A stretch of DNA of 64,000 nucleotides, taken from assembly GCF_000828895.1 (NCBI RefSeq), contig NZ_AP014568.1:1681858-1745857 (forward strand). The letters run 5' to 3'. Origin of the DNA: Serpentinimonas raichei. Lineage in GTDB: Bacteria > Pseudomonadota > Gammaproteobacteria > Burkholderiales > Burkholderiaceae_C. Position 1 is the first letter of the stretch. Each line of letters opens with the position of its first letter. The position numbers and the translations under genes are program-made. The notes below the pieces were generated by a model. The model searched no databases and was not told the DNA's origin. It saw only the letters and a program-made list of their open reading frames with translations. Positions 21,750-30,705 of this stretch are shown piece after piece.

Positions 21750-24100
21750 AGGCGCTGCAGCGCAAACTGCTGCGCGACGCCTGGCAGTTGCGCGGCCAGG
21801 CGCTGGCGATTGCGCTGGTGGTCATCGGCGGCATCGCCACCCTGGTGATGGCGCTGAGCAACTACCAGTCGCTGCAGCAGACGCGCGAGCGCTTTTACGA
21901 GGAACACCGCTTTGCCGATTTGTTTGCCAGCCTGCAGCGCGCACCCCTGACCCTGCTGCCCGAGCTGGCCGACCTGCCCGGTGTGCAACAGGCCGAAGGG
22001 CGCGTGCAGGCGCTGGCGCAACTGGAACTGGCCGGCTTCGAGCGCCCGATTACCGGGCAACTGGTTTCGCTGCCCCAGCGCCCCGGGGGCCTGAACCAGT
22101 TGTACCTGCGCAGCGGCAACTGGCCCGCCCAGCCTTGGGAGGCGGTGCTGGGCGAAGCCTTCGCGCTGGCGCACGGCCTGCAGGCGGGCGATGCGCTGGT
22201 CGCGATCGTCAATGGCCGCCGCCAGGAACTGCGCATCAGCGGCATTGGCCTCTCGCCCGAGTTCACCTACCCGGTGCGGCCGGGCGACCTGTTCCCCGAC
22301 TTTGTGCACTTCGCGGTGCTGTGGCTGCCGCACGACACGCTGGCCGGTGCGCTCGATCTGGAGGGGGCCTTCAACCAGTTGGCGCTGGAGCTGGCCCCCG
22401 AAGCCACCGAGGCCGACCTGATCGCCGCCGTGGACCGGCTGTTGCAGCCCTACGGGGGCCGTGGCAGCCACGGGCGCGACTTGCAGTTTTCGCACCGCTT
22501 GCTGGAAGAAGAGCTGCTGGCGCTGCGCACCCTGTCGCTCCTGTTTGGCCTGATCTTTCTGGGCGTGACGGCGTTTTTGCTGAGCGTGGTGAGCGCGCGC
22601 CTGATTCGCACCCAGCAGGAACAAATCGCGCTGCTCAAGGCCTTTGGCTACCGAAACCGGCAGATCGCAGCCCATTACGCCAGCCTGGTGCTGCTGCTGG
22701 TGAGCGTGGGCTTACTGCCCGGGCTGGCGCTGGGGGCTTGGCTGGGGCGCGGCATGGCCGAGCTCTACGCCGGCTTCTACCACTTCCCCTATCTGGACTG
22801 GAGCCTGCGGCCGGAGCTGGTGGTGCTGGCCTGCGCCTTTGCGCTCAGCGCCGCCGCCTTGGGCACCGCGGCCGGCCTGTGGCGCGCCTGGCGGCTGGCC
22901 CCGGCCGAGGCCATGCGCCCGCCGAGCCCGGCGCGCTTTGCCCACTCGCGCAGCGAAAGGCTGTTGCCCAGCCACTGGTTGCCGCCGTCGGCGCGCATGG
23001 TGGCGCGCCAGTTGGAGCGCCACCCCGGGCGCACGCTGCTGTCGGTGCTGGGCATCGCGCTGGCTGGCGGGATGCTGATCATGTCGCGGCTGCAAGCCGG
23101 TGCCATCGACGAAATCGTGCGGGTGCAGTTCGATCTGGTGCAGCGCGAGCACATCAGCTTGGTTTTTACCCACGCCACCCCGACCAGCGCCTTGGCTGAA
23201 CTGGCCAGCCTGCCCGGGGTGCTGGCCGTCGAAGGGGTGCGGCACAGCCCGGTGCGGCTGCGCCACGGGCCGCGCAGCTTCGTCAGCGCGGTGCAAGGGC
23301 TGCCCGCGCAGAGCGAGCTGCGGCGCGTGCTCGATGCGAATCTGCAAGCGGTCGAGCTGCCGGTCCACGGCCTGCTGCTGACCGAGCACCTGGCGCAGAT
23401 GCTGCACATCCGCCCCGGGCAGACGCTGCAAGTGGAGTTTCTGGACGGCCGCCGCGACACCCTGTGGCTGCCGGTGGCCGGCACGGTGCAGGAATACCTG
23501 GGCGTGGGCGTGTATGCGCGGCTGGACTGGCTCAACCCCCTGCTGCTCGAAGGCGAGCTGATCACCGGCGCGCTGCTGCGCATCGACCCGGCGCAGGAAG
23601 TGGCGCTGCTGCAGGCGCTGCGCCAGCGCCCCGGCGTGGCTACCGTGAGCGAGCAAGAGCGCGCCATCGCCGCCTTCATGGACACCATGGCCGAGGGCCT
23701 GCTGACCTTTGGCCTGATCATGACGCTGTTGGCCTCCAGCATCGCGGTCGGGGTGGTCTATAACGCGGCGCGCATCACGCTGGCCGAGCGCGCGCGCGAC
23801 TTGGCCAGCCTGCGCGTGCTGGGCTACACCCCGCAAGAGGTGCGCGACCTGCTGCTGGGCGAGCTGGGCGCGCTGGTGCTGCTGGCGCTGCTGCCCGCCT
23901 TTGCCATCGGTTACGGCTTGAGTGCGCTGCTGGTGGCGGGGATGCAAAACGAGCTGTTTCGCATCCCGCTGGTCGTCACGCCGCAGGCTTTTGCCTTGGG
24001 CGGCTTGGTGATGCTGCTGGCCTCGGCCCTGGCGGCCTGGTGGGCCTTGCGCCGCCTGCGCCAACTGGACCTGGTGGCCGTGTTAAAAACCCGGGAGTGA
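21746..24100 (+). CDS. ABC transporter permease, double FtsX domain
   Basis: Inner-membrane permease of 784 aa with two FtsX units, each preceded by a large periplasmic loop. Helices are visible near the N terminus ([14 protein letters not shown]), around residues 260-390 and in the last ~120 residues ([20 protein letters not shown] onward). The start is GTG at 21746, coupled to the ATPase stop. The frame open to 21530 lies inside the ATPase. Substrate unknown; MacB relatives export peptides, siderophores or glycolipids. Confidence 0.9.
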
Positions 24101-24102
24101 AA

Positions 24103-25344
24103 ATGACCCAGCCCCTGCCCGCTGCCCCGTGGCTGCGCTACCTGATCGCCGCCGCCGTGTTGGCGGCCTTGCTGGCGCTGGCGCTGTGGCCAGCGCGCCA
24201 CTTGGTGGACCACGCCACGGTGCGGCAAGGCACGGTGCGCGAGAGCTTCGAGGCCGAAGGCCGCGCCCGCATGCAACAGCGCTTTGTGCTGAGCGCGCCG
24301 GTGGCCGGCGTGGTGGAACGGCTGGAGTGGGAGCCCGGCGAGCACGTGCAGGCCGGACAGGTGCTGGTGCGCTTGCGCCCACTGGCCAGCCCGGCGCTGG
24401 ATGCGCGCAGCCGCGCCCAGGCGCAGGCCCAAGCCGCGGCGGCGCAAGCCAGCTACGCAGCGGCCCAAGCCGAAGCCGCTGCGGCCGCGCAAACGGCCCA
24501 GTTGGCCGCCAGCGCCGCCGATCGCGCCCAAGCGCTGGCGGCGCAAGGCATGGTGTCGGCGGCGGCGCTGCAACAGGCGCAGACGCAGCGCGAAACCAGC
24601 GCCCAGCGTGCCCAAAGCGCGCAATGGAGTCAGGGCAGCGCCCGCTACCAGCGCGACGCCGCCCGTGCCGCCTTGCTGGCGCACGACCCGGCGCGCCCGG
24701 GTGCGGCCGCGCTGCTGCTGCGCGCCCCCATCGACGGCGTGCTGCTGCGGCGCCACTTGCAAAGCGAGCGCGCGGTGCCGCTGGGCGAGCCGATCCTGGA
24801 GTTGGGCAACCCGCAGGCGCTCGAAGTCGAGGCCGATGTGCTGTCGGCCGATGCGGTGCGGCTGCGCCCGGGCATGGCGGTCGAGCTGCTGCGTTGGGGC
24901 GGCCCGGCCACGCTCAAGGCCGAGGTGCGCCGCATCGAGCCGGCCGCTTTCACCCAGGTGTCGGCGCTCGGGGTGCAGGAGCAGCGGGTGCGGGTGTGGC
25001 TGGCGCTGCGCGACGAGCCCGCCGCCTGGGCTGGCTTGGGTGAGGCCTACCGGGTGCAGGCGCGCTTCGTGCTGCGCTCGGTGCCCGAGGCCCTCTACCT
25101 GCCCAGCGCCGCCGTCTTCCGCCACCGCAGCGCGAATGGCGCTGGCGGCGCTGGGGGCACCCGCACCGAACCCGGCTGGGCGGTGTATCGCATCGACGGG
25201 CAGCGCGCCCGGCTGCAAGCGGTGCAACTGGGCCTGCAGGGCGAAGGCCGGGTGCAGATACTCGCCGGTCTGCAAGCCGGCGACCAGGTGGTGCTGCACC
25301 CACCGCGCCAGCTCAGCGATGGCGCGTGGCTGCGGCTGCGCTGA
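24103..25344 (+). CDS. HlyD/MacA-type periplasmic adaptor protein
   Basis: Periplasmic adaptor of 413 aa joining the FtsX permease to an outer-membrane channel. One N-terminal anchor helix (about residues 12-30) is followed by a biotinyl-lipoyl-like half (SAPVAGVVERLEWEPGEHVQAG), an alanine/glutamine-rich hairpin of about 110 residues, the second lipoyl half (LLRAPIDGVLLRRHL) and beta-barrel domains. It starts two bases after the permease stop. No outer-membrane TolC gene follows, so a shared one is likely. Confidence 0.9.
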   Translation: MTQPLPAAPWLRYLIAAAVLAALLALALWPARHLVDHATVRQGTVRESFEAEGRARMQQRFVLSAPVAGVVERLEWEPGEHVQAGQVLVRLRPLASPALDARSRAQAQAQAAAAQASYAAAQAEAAAAAQTAQLAASAADRAQALAAQGMVSAAALQQAQTQRETSAQRAQSAQWSQGSARYQRDAARAALLAHDPARPGAAALLLRAPIDGVLLRRHLQSERAVPLGEPILELGNPQALEVEADVLSADAVRLRPGMAVELLRWGGPATLKAEVRRIEPAAFTQVSALGVQEQRVRVWLALRDEPAAWAGLGEAYRVQARFVLRSVPEALYLPSAAVFRHRSANGAGGAGGTRTEPGWAVYRIDGQRARLQAVQLGLQGEGRVQILAGLQAGDQVVLHPPRQLSDGAWLRLR

Positions 25345-25362
25345 GCGCAGTCCACGCTCCTT

Positions 25363-25590
25363 TTAGAGATCCGGGAGTTCATCGCAGGTGTTATGAGGCC
25401 TCGCTCTGGCTTCTGCCTCTCCACCTCCATGCGCTCCGGCGGCGCTGTCCAGTTGCATGCCGGCTGCTTGGCCTTCTGAGCGCTGCTCTGACACACCGCG
25501 CTTGCTTTCCTGCAAGGCCCCGGCCATAATCTCGGGCAGCGCCGCAGCCGCCAACGGCCCCAGCATCAGTCCAACAGCGCCGAAGATCCA
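25363..25590 (-). pseudogene. Possible 3' remnant of a membrane transporter gene
   Basis: A 75-codon minus-strand frame beginning WIFGAVGLMLGPLAAAALPE and ending at a stop at 25363. The first 30 residues resemble the extreme C terminus of AI-2E family (PerM-like) permeases, including the GxxGLxLGP pattern; the rest is a polar tail. The 5' part is absent: a TGA precedes the segment, and the toxin-antitoxin operon starts three bases beyond its edge. This could be the tail of a gene cut by insertion of that operon. Short similarity judged by eye. Confidence 0.3.
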
Positions 25591-25592
25591 TC

Positions 25593-25820
25593 ATGAGCAC
25601 CACCCTGGAAATCTTGCAAGCTCAAGCCCTCGAGCTGCTCCCGGCGGATCGCTCCCTCCTGCTTGAGCGACTCATTGCAAGCTTGGATTCAGACCCTGAG
25701 ATCGAACAAGCGTGGGAACGCGAAGTCGATCATAGGGAGGCCGAATTGGAATCAGGGCGCGTGATCGAAGTCCCAGGGCACGAAGCCATTTCCCGCCTTC
25801 GAGCAAGACTGGATCGGTGA
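25593..25820 (+). CDS. Addiction module antitoxin, RelB-like (TIGR02574)
   Basis: 75 aa acidic antitoxin that should bind and neutralise the toxin encoded next and repress the operon. The sequence has the family pattern LQAQALELLPADRSLLLERL at the N terminus and a toxin-wrapping tail with E and R residues. The stop overlaps the toxin GTG start by four bases (GTGA at 25817-25820), the usual toxin-antitoxin coupling. GC content is visibly lower than in neighbouring genes, suggesting acquisition. Confidence 0.87.
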   Translation: MSTTLEILQAQALELLPADRSLLLERLIASLDSDPEIEQAWEREVDHREAELESGRVIEVPGHEAISRLRARLDR

Positions 25821-26110
25821 CGTATTCGCTTCATCCTGGTGCCGAAGATGACATCGCCGACGCCTTGGATTTCTACACGGAGCAAGCCGGCGTACTCGTA
25901 GCGTATCGGTTTCTGCGTGAGTTCGAGCGGGTCGTCCAGTTGTTAGCTCAACACCCAAGCATTGGCACACCCGGCACAAAGGGTCGCCGCGTGTTTCCAA
26001 TGCGGATCTTTCCCTATTCGCTCGTGTACAGAAGTCACGAAACCAGCATTCGAGTCCTTGTCGTCAGACATCAGCGCAAGAAACCTCGCTACGGCGAGAC
26101 ACGTGCATAG
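25817..26110 (+). CDS. RelE/ParE family toxin
   Basis: 97 aa toxin of the RelE/ParE superfamily. The start is GTG at 25817. Typical features: YSLHPGAEDDIADALDFYTEQAG at the N terminus, the LAQHPSIGTPGTKGRRVFPMRIFPYSLVYR middle and the VLVVRHQRKKPRY C terminus. The core sequence is closer to ParE (gyrase poison) than to the mRNA-cleaving RelE, but family cannot be assigned safely. It ends 21 bases before the convergent nadE stop. Confidence 0.88.
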   Translation: MTYSLHPGAEDDIADALDFYTEQAGVLVAYRFLREFERVVQLLAQHPSIGTPGTKGRRVFPMRIFPYSLVYRSHETSIRVLVVRHQRKKPRYGETRA

Positions 26111-26130
26111 GTGACACGTATGCGGCCTAT

Positions 26131-27876
26131 TCAGCCCCGGTAGCGGTTGGTGTTGGGGTAGCGCCAGTCTTTGCCGAAGCTGCGCGGCGTCACGCGGGTG
26201 CCCAGCGGGCCTTGGCGGCGCTTGTATTCGCTCAGGCGCAGCAGCCGCAGCACCTGCTCCACGGCGGCCTGCGGGTAGCCGGCGGCGATGATCTCTGCCG
26301 CGCTCTGCTCTTGCTCCACGTAGCGCTCGACAATGGCATCGAGCAGCTCGTAGGGTGGCAGGCTGTCCTGGTCGGTCTGGTTCGGGCGCAGCTCGGCGCT
26401 CGGCGGCCGGGTGATGATGCGCTCGGGGATTGGGTTCGCGCCACCCCCGCAGGGGTCGTGGGCGTTGCGCCAGCGCGCCAGCTCGAAAACCCGGGTTTTG
26501 GGCACATCCTTGAGCACGGCAAAGCCGCCCGCCATGTCGCCATAGAGGGTGCAATAGCCGGTGGCGAGCTCGCTCTTGTTGCCGGTGGTGAGCACGATGG
26601 CGCCAAACTTGTTGGACAGCGCCATCAGCAGCACGCCACGGATGCGCGCTTGCAGGTTTTCTTCGGTGAGGTCGGGCGCACGGCCCTCGAACAGGGGCTC
26701 GAGCGTGTGCAGCAGCGCCTCGAACACGGGCTGGATCGACACCTCCTCGTGGCGCACGCCCAAGCGCGCAGCCATCTCGCGCGCGTCGATGAGCGAAATC
26801 TCGGCGCTGTAGGGCGAGGGCAGCATGAGCGTGCGCACGCGCGCCGGCCCCAAGGCATCGACCGCCAGCGCCAGCACCAGCGCCGAATCGATGCCGCCCG
26901 ACAGACCCAGCAGCGCCCCCGGAAAACCGTTTTTCTCCACATAGTCGCGCAAGCCCAGCACCAGCGCCTGCCACAGCTCGGCCAGCGGCTCGGGCACCGG
27001 GGCTATAGGGCCGCTGAGCTGCCACGGGCTGCGCGGCAAAGCAATGGCCTCGAGGCGCAACAACTCGGGCACAAAACTGGCGGCGCGCGCGGCCAAGCGG
27101 CCGTCGGCATCAAGGGCGAAGCTGCGCCCCTCGAACACCACCTCGTCTTGCGCCCCCACCAGGTGCGCATAGACCAGCGGCAAGCCGGTCTCGGCCACGC
27201 GCTGGCGCATCACCTGCTCGCGCTGCGCGCCCTTGCCCCAGTGGTAGGGCGAGGCGTTGAGCACCAGCAGCAGCTCGGCCCCGGCGGCCTTGGATTGGGC
27301 GGCAGGCTCGGGGTACCAGGCGTCTTCACAAATCAAGAGCCCAATGCGCAGCCGCTGTCCGTGCCCGGCGGGCAGATCGAACACGCCCACGCCTTGGCCC
27401 GGCACAAAGGTGCGCTGCTCGTCGAACACCTGGTAGTTCGGCAGTTCGCGCTTGGCGTAGCGCAGCCGCACCTGCCCGTCGGCCAGCACCGAGGCGGCAT
27501 TGAGGCAGCGCGTGCGGCCGTGGCCCCCGGCGGGCTCGTCGGCGGGGTGGGATGGCGCCAGCGCCGCCGGGTGCCCCAGCACCAGGTGCAGCCCCGGCCA
27601 CTCGGCGCTCAGGCGCGCCAGTTCTTGCAGCGCCGCCTCGCAGTCGGCCACGAAGGCCGGCCGCAGCAGCAGGTCTTCGGCCGGGTAGCCGCACAGCGCC
27701 AGCTCGGGCGTGAGCAGCAGCCGTGCGCCTTGGGCGTGGGCCGCGCGCGCTGCCGCCGCGATCTGCTGCACGTTACCGGCTAGGTCGCCGACGACGGGGT
27801 TGAGCTGCGCCACGCAGATGGGCAGCGTGGCAGCGGCCGGGTCAGTGCTCAGGTCGGCAGACAATTCTGGTGCCAC
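26131..27876 (-). CDS. nadE: Glutamine-dependent NAD+ synthetase
   Basis: Final step of NAD synthesis, amidating deamido-NAD with ammonia taken from glutamine. The 581 aa two-domain form is present. The N-terminal nitrilase domain (about 18-270) has the Glu of LLTPELALCGYPAEDLL, the Lys of AKRELPNYQ and the nucleophile Cys in LLICEDAWYPEP. The C-terminal synthetase domain has the P-loop GLSGGIDSALVLALAVDALG at about residue 312. The N-terminal 15 residues are variable, so the exact start is uncertain. Confidence 0.95.
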   Translation of the reverse strand: MAPELSADLSTDPAAATLPICVAQLNPVVGDLAGNVQQIAAAARAAHAQGARLLLTPELALCGYPAEDLLLRPAFVADCEAALQELARLSAEWPGLHLVLGHPAALAPSHPADEPAGGHGRTRCLNAASVLADGQVRLRYAKRELPNYQVFDEQRTFVPGQGVGVFDLPAGHGQRLRIGLLICEDAWYPEPAAQSKAAGAELLLVLNASPYHWGKGAQREQVMRQRVAETGLPLVYAHLVGAQDEVVFEGRSFALDADGRLAARAASFVPELLRLEAIALPRSPWQLSGPIAPVPEPLAELWQALVLGLRDYVEKNGFPGALLGLSGGIDSALVLALAVDALGPARVRTLMLPSPYSAEISLIDAREMAARLGVRHEEVSIQPVFEALLHTLEPLFEGRAPDLTEENLQARIRGVLLMALSNKFGAIVLTTGNKSELATGYCTLYGDMAGGFAVLKDVPKTRVFELARWRNAHDPCGGGANPIPERIITRPPSAELRPNQTDQDSLPPYELLDAIVERYVEQEQSAAEIIAAGYPQAAVEQVLRLLRLSEYKRRQGPLGTRVTPRSFGKDWRYPNTNRYRG

Positions 27877-27903
27877 AGCAGCGCGTTCGTGTTCGCCTGC
27901 GCC

Positions 27904-28446
27904 TCAACCCTGCTGTTGCTCTTTCTCGTAGGCCGCGATGCCGTCGCGGATTTCTTGGTGCGCCGCCTCCAGCCCTTCCCAGCCCTGTACCTTGACCCAC
28001 TTGCCGGGGTCGAGGTCTTTGTAGTGCTCGAAAAAGTGCTCGATCGCCTTCAGGCTGATCGGGTTCAGGTCCGACAGGCTCTGCCACTGCGAGTACAGCG
28101 GCAGGATTTTTTCGGTCGGCACCGCCAGCACCTTGCCATCCACGCCGCCTTCGTCCTCCATTTTCAGGATGCCCAGCGCGCGGCACGGCACCACCACCCC
28201 GGGCGGCAGCGGCACCGGCGTGATCACCAGCACGTCCACCGGGTCGCCATCGCCCGAAATGGTCTTGGGCACGTAGCCGTAGTTGGTCGGGTAGTGCATC
28301 GCCGTGTTCATGAAGCGATCGACGAAGATGCAGCCCGAGGCCTTGTCCACCTCGTACTTGATCGGGTCGCCGTTCATCGAGATTTCGATGATGACATTGA
28401 AGATGGCGGGCGCTTTGTTGCCAGGGGTGACGTGGTCGAGTGACAT
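27904..28446 (-). CDS. ppa: Inorganic pyrophosphatase
   Basis: Family I soluble pyrophosphatase, 180 aa, removing PPi from biosynthetic reactions such as the neighbouring NAD synthetase. Metal-binding acidic residues fall in [14 protein letters not shown] and [24 protein letters not shown] and [10 protein letters not shown] are family blocks. The start at 28446 ([16 protein letters not shown]) fits homologues; the longer upstream frame is not conserved in character. Confidence 0.96.
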   Translation of the reverse strand: MSLDHVTPGNKAPAIFNVIIEISMNGDPIKYEVDKASGCIFVDRFMNTAMHYPTNYGYVPKTISGDGDPVDVLVITPVPLPPGVVVPCRALGILKMEDEGGVDGKVLAVPTEKILPLYSQWQSLSDLNPISLKAIEHFFEHYKDLDPGKWVKVQGWEGLEAAHQEIRDGIAAYEKEQQQG

Positions 28447-28587
28447 GGGTGAAACGGCCTGTGATGAAGAAAGGAATGGGGAAAGCAAACAAAACGGCCG
28501 CGCGACACACGGCCAGCCGACAGCGCCTGCTGCCACGCAACATTGGAGCCGATTTTACCGTCGCCAAACTGACTCGCTGCCACTTGG

Positions 28588-28593
28588 TATAAG
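28588..28593 (+). promoter_or_regulatory. moaA: Candidate extended -10 for moaA
   Basis: TGG-TATAAG lies 10 bases before the moaA ATG at 28604. A transcript starting about seven bases downstream would have almost no leader, so moaA might be translated from a near-leaderless message. No Shine-Dalgarno precedes the ATG. Confidence 0.4.
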
Positions 28594-28603
28594 CTAGCGA
28601 CTT

Positions 28604-29761
28604 ATGTCCGAGCGCATCATCCCCTTGGTCAACGCCTACCACCCCGGCCTGTTGGTGCCGGCGTGGTCAGTGGGCGCGCCCGCTGTGGCACCCAGCGGCG
28701 AGCTGCTCGATGCGCTTGGGCGGCCGCTGCGCGATTTGCGCATCAGCGTCACCGACCGCTGCAACTTTCGCTGCAGCTACTGCATGCCGCGCGAGGTATT
28801 TGACAACCAGCACCGTTTTTTGCCGCATGCCGATTTGCTCAGCTTCGAGGAAATCACGCGGCTGGCGCGGATTTTTGTGGCGCACGGGGTGCGCAAGCTG
28901 CGCCTGACCGGCGGCGAGCCGCTGCTGCGCAAAAACATCGAATCCCTGATCGAGCAACTGGCGCAACTGCGCACGCCCGACGGCCAGCCGCTCGACCTCA
29001 CCCTCACCACCAACGCCAGCCTGCTGCAGCGCAAGGCGCGCAGCCTCAAAGCCGCCGGGCTGAAACGCATCACCATCAGCCTCGACGCGCTCGACGACGC
29101 GGTGTTCAAGCGCATGAACGACGCCGATTTCCCGGTCGCCGACGTGCTGGCCGGCATCGACGCCGCCGAGGCCGCCGGGCTGGGGCCGATCAAGATCAAC
29201 ACCGTGGTCAAGCGCGGCAGCAACGAGCACCAGATCGTGCCGCTGGTGCGCCACTTTCGCGGCCGCCCCGTGGCGCTGCGCTTCATCGAGTACATGGACG
29301 TGGGCTGCAGCAACGGCTGGCGCATGGACGAGGTGCTGCCCAGCGCGGCGGCGCGCCAGTTGATCGAAGCCGAATTGCCGCTGCTGCCCCTGCCCGCCAG
29401 CGCCACCGGCGAAACCGCCGAGCGCTGGGGCCATGCCGGGCCCGATGGGCGCCACGACCCGGCGCTGGGCGAGGTGGGCTTCATCAGCAGCGTCACCCAA
29501 GCCTTCTGCCGCGACTGCAACCGCGCCCGCCTCTCGACCGAGGGCAAGGTGTATTTGTGCCTGTTCGCCACCCAGGGCTACGATTTGCGCGCCCTGCTGC
29601 GCGGCGGGGTCAGCGAGGCCGATCTGGCCGCGGCAATCGCCGCCATCTGGCAGCCCCGGAGCGAGCGCTACTCGGAGCTGCGCGCCAGCTTGGCGGCGCA
29701 GGCCCGATCGGCCGATGCCAAGTCCGGCCAGCGCATCGAGATGAGCTATATCGGCGGCTAA
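28604..29761 (+). CDS. moaA: GTP 3',8-cyclase MoaA
   Basis: Radical-SAM enzyme starting molybdenum cofactor synthesis from GTP. The SAM cluster is CNFRCSYC near residue 53; the C-terminal GTP-binding cluster is [10 protein letters not shown] followed by YLCLF. The protein ends with the essential GG pair (SYIGG). An N-terminal extension of ~40 residues relative to E. coli is usual in Burkholderiales. Its last four bases overlap the stop region of the convergent vapC-like gene. No moaB, moaC or moeA is adjacent. Confidence 0.95.
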   Translation: MSERIIPLVNAYHPGLLVPAWSVGAPAVAPSGELLDALGRPLRDLRISVTDRCNFRCSYCMPREVFDNQHRFLPHADLLSFEEITRLARIFVAHGVRKLRLTGGEPLLRKNIESLIEQLAQLRTPDGQPLDLTLTTNASLLQRKARSLKAAGLKRITISLDALDDAVFKRMNDADFPVADVLAGIDAAEAAGLGPIKINTVVKRGSNEHQIVPLVRHFRGRPVALRFIEYMDVGCSNGWRMDEVLPSAAARQLIEAELPLLPLPASATGETAERWGHAGPDGRHDPALGEVGFISSVTQAFCRDCNRARLSTEGKVYLCLFATQGYDLRALLRGGVSEADLAAAIAAIWQPRSERYSELRASLAAQARSADAKSGQRIEMSYIGG

Positions 29762-30273
29762 ACCGCCACAGAGCCTCCCACAGAGCCACCCACAGGCCCG
29801 CCACTACCGCGCGGCACGCCGGGCTGCGGTGCATCGGTCGGGCTGGGGTTCTGCGCCGCCTGCCACGGGTTGACGACGCTCAGGCCGGCGGCCTCAAACG
29901 GGCTGGTGTCGCGTGTGGCCACCATGAAGCCGTGAGCGGCGGCCGTGCCAGCAATGTATCCATCGGTCATACCTATGGCCTTGCCTGCGGCTCGCGCCCG
30001 CGCCATCAAGTCGGCATAGGCCAGCGCGGCGTGCAAGTCAAAAGCCAGCACACGCCCGGCAAAGGCCGCCAGCACCTCTTGCTGCAAGCGATCCAGATAG
30101 ACCGCGCGCCGTTTGCCGGCCGGCATCGACATCAGGCCAAAACGCAGTTCGGCCACGGTAACGGCGCTCAGGTAGAGGGTTTCGATGGCTTGGGCGTCGA
30201 GCCAAGCCTGCACCTGCGCATCGGGTGCGGGCTTCCACAATTCGGAAATCACGTTGGTGTCGATGAGGATCAT
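29758..30273 (-). CDS. vapC: PIN-domain toxin VapC/FitB family
   Basis: Ribonuclease toxin of a type II module, 171 aa. PIN-domain acidic residues appear in order: D5 in [16 protein letters not shown] in [12 protein letters not shown], and D in [26 protein letters not shown]. The domain ends near residue 140; the last ~30 residues form a Pro/Gly/Ser tail ([14 protein letters not shown]) unlike the family and overlap the moaA 3' end, probably a stop lost by drift. Start overlaps the antitoxin stop (ATGA). Confidence 0.92.
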   Translation of the reverse strand: MILIDTNVISELWKPAPDAQVQAWLDAQAIETLYLSAVTVAELRFGLMSMPAGKRRAVYLDRLQQEVLAAFAGRVLAFDLHAALAYADLMARARAAGKAIGMTDGYIAGTAAAHGFMVATRDTSPFEAAGLSVVNPWQAAQNPSPTDAPQPGVPRGSGGPVGGSVGGSVAV

Positions 30274-30527
30274 TCGAAGCTCATGGGTTGGGCCGGGGTC
30301 TGGTCGCGCAGTTGGCTGAAATGCTGCGCCTCGGCCGCGCTCAAGGGCCCCGCCTCGCGGGCGATGGAGGCCAACAAAGAACCCAGTTTGATGCGCTCTG
30401 TCGGTCGGGCAACCGCCTCCAGAATCGCGCGAATTTCGGCCTCGGTGCTGCGGCCATGCTGGGCCGCGCGTACGCGCAGCGCACGGTGCACCTCGTTGGG
30501 CAGGTTGCGAATGGTGACGACGGCCAT
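30270..30527 (-). CDS. vapB: FitA-like ribbon-helix-helix antitoxin
   Basis: 85 aa DNA-binding antitoxin. The N-terminal ribbon-helix-helix reads MAVVTIRNLPNEVHRALRVR with AQHGRSTEAEIRAILEAV, a FitA hallmark. The C terminus binds the PIN toxin. The start at 30527 fits the motif and follows AGGAGATG; an upstream in-frame codon is less likely. Overlap with vapC by four bases implies coupling. Confidence 0.92.
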   Translation of the reverse strand: MAVVTIRNLPNEVHRALRVRAAQHGRSTEAEIRAILEAVARPTERIKLGSLLASIAREAGPLSAAEAQHFSQLRDQTPAQPMSFE

Positions 30528-30570
30528 GACGGCATCTCCTGTTTTTGCAGTCAATGGCAGCACTTTACAC

Positions 30571-30582
30571 TAAATGAATTTA
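30571..30582 (-). promoter_or_regulatory. Possible operator of the vapBC module
   Basis: TAAATGAATTTA is an inverted repeat of five bases with a two-base spacer, 44 bases upstream of the antitoxin start, in a locally AT-rich patch that may also hold the promoter. Antitoxins of this family usually repress from such sites. Confidence 0.35.
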
Positions 30583-30705
30583 TTCGTCTGGGCGATGCGC
30601 CAGCGCCGGGTTGCGGCACGCTGGTCCTCTGTCACCTCGGCATCTGACGGCAGCAGCATTGCGCCTTATAGTTGACGGGCCAGCACGCCCCACGGAGACC
30701 GCCCC

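Noticed and set aside
22712..24064. 450-codon minus-strand frame opposite the ABC permease
   Set aside because: Gln/Ala/His-rich shadow with no membrane or domain pattern; the plus strand encodes an evident FtsX permease.
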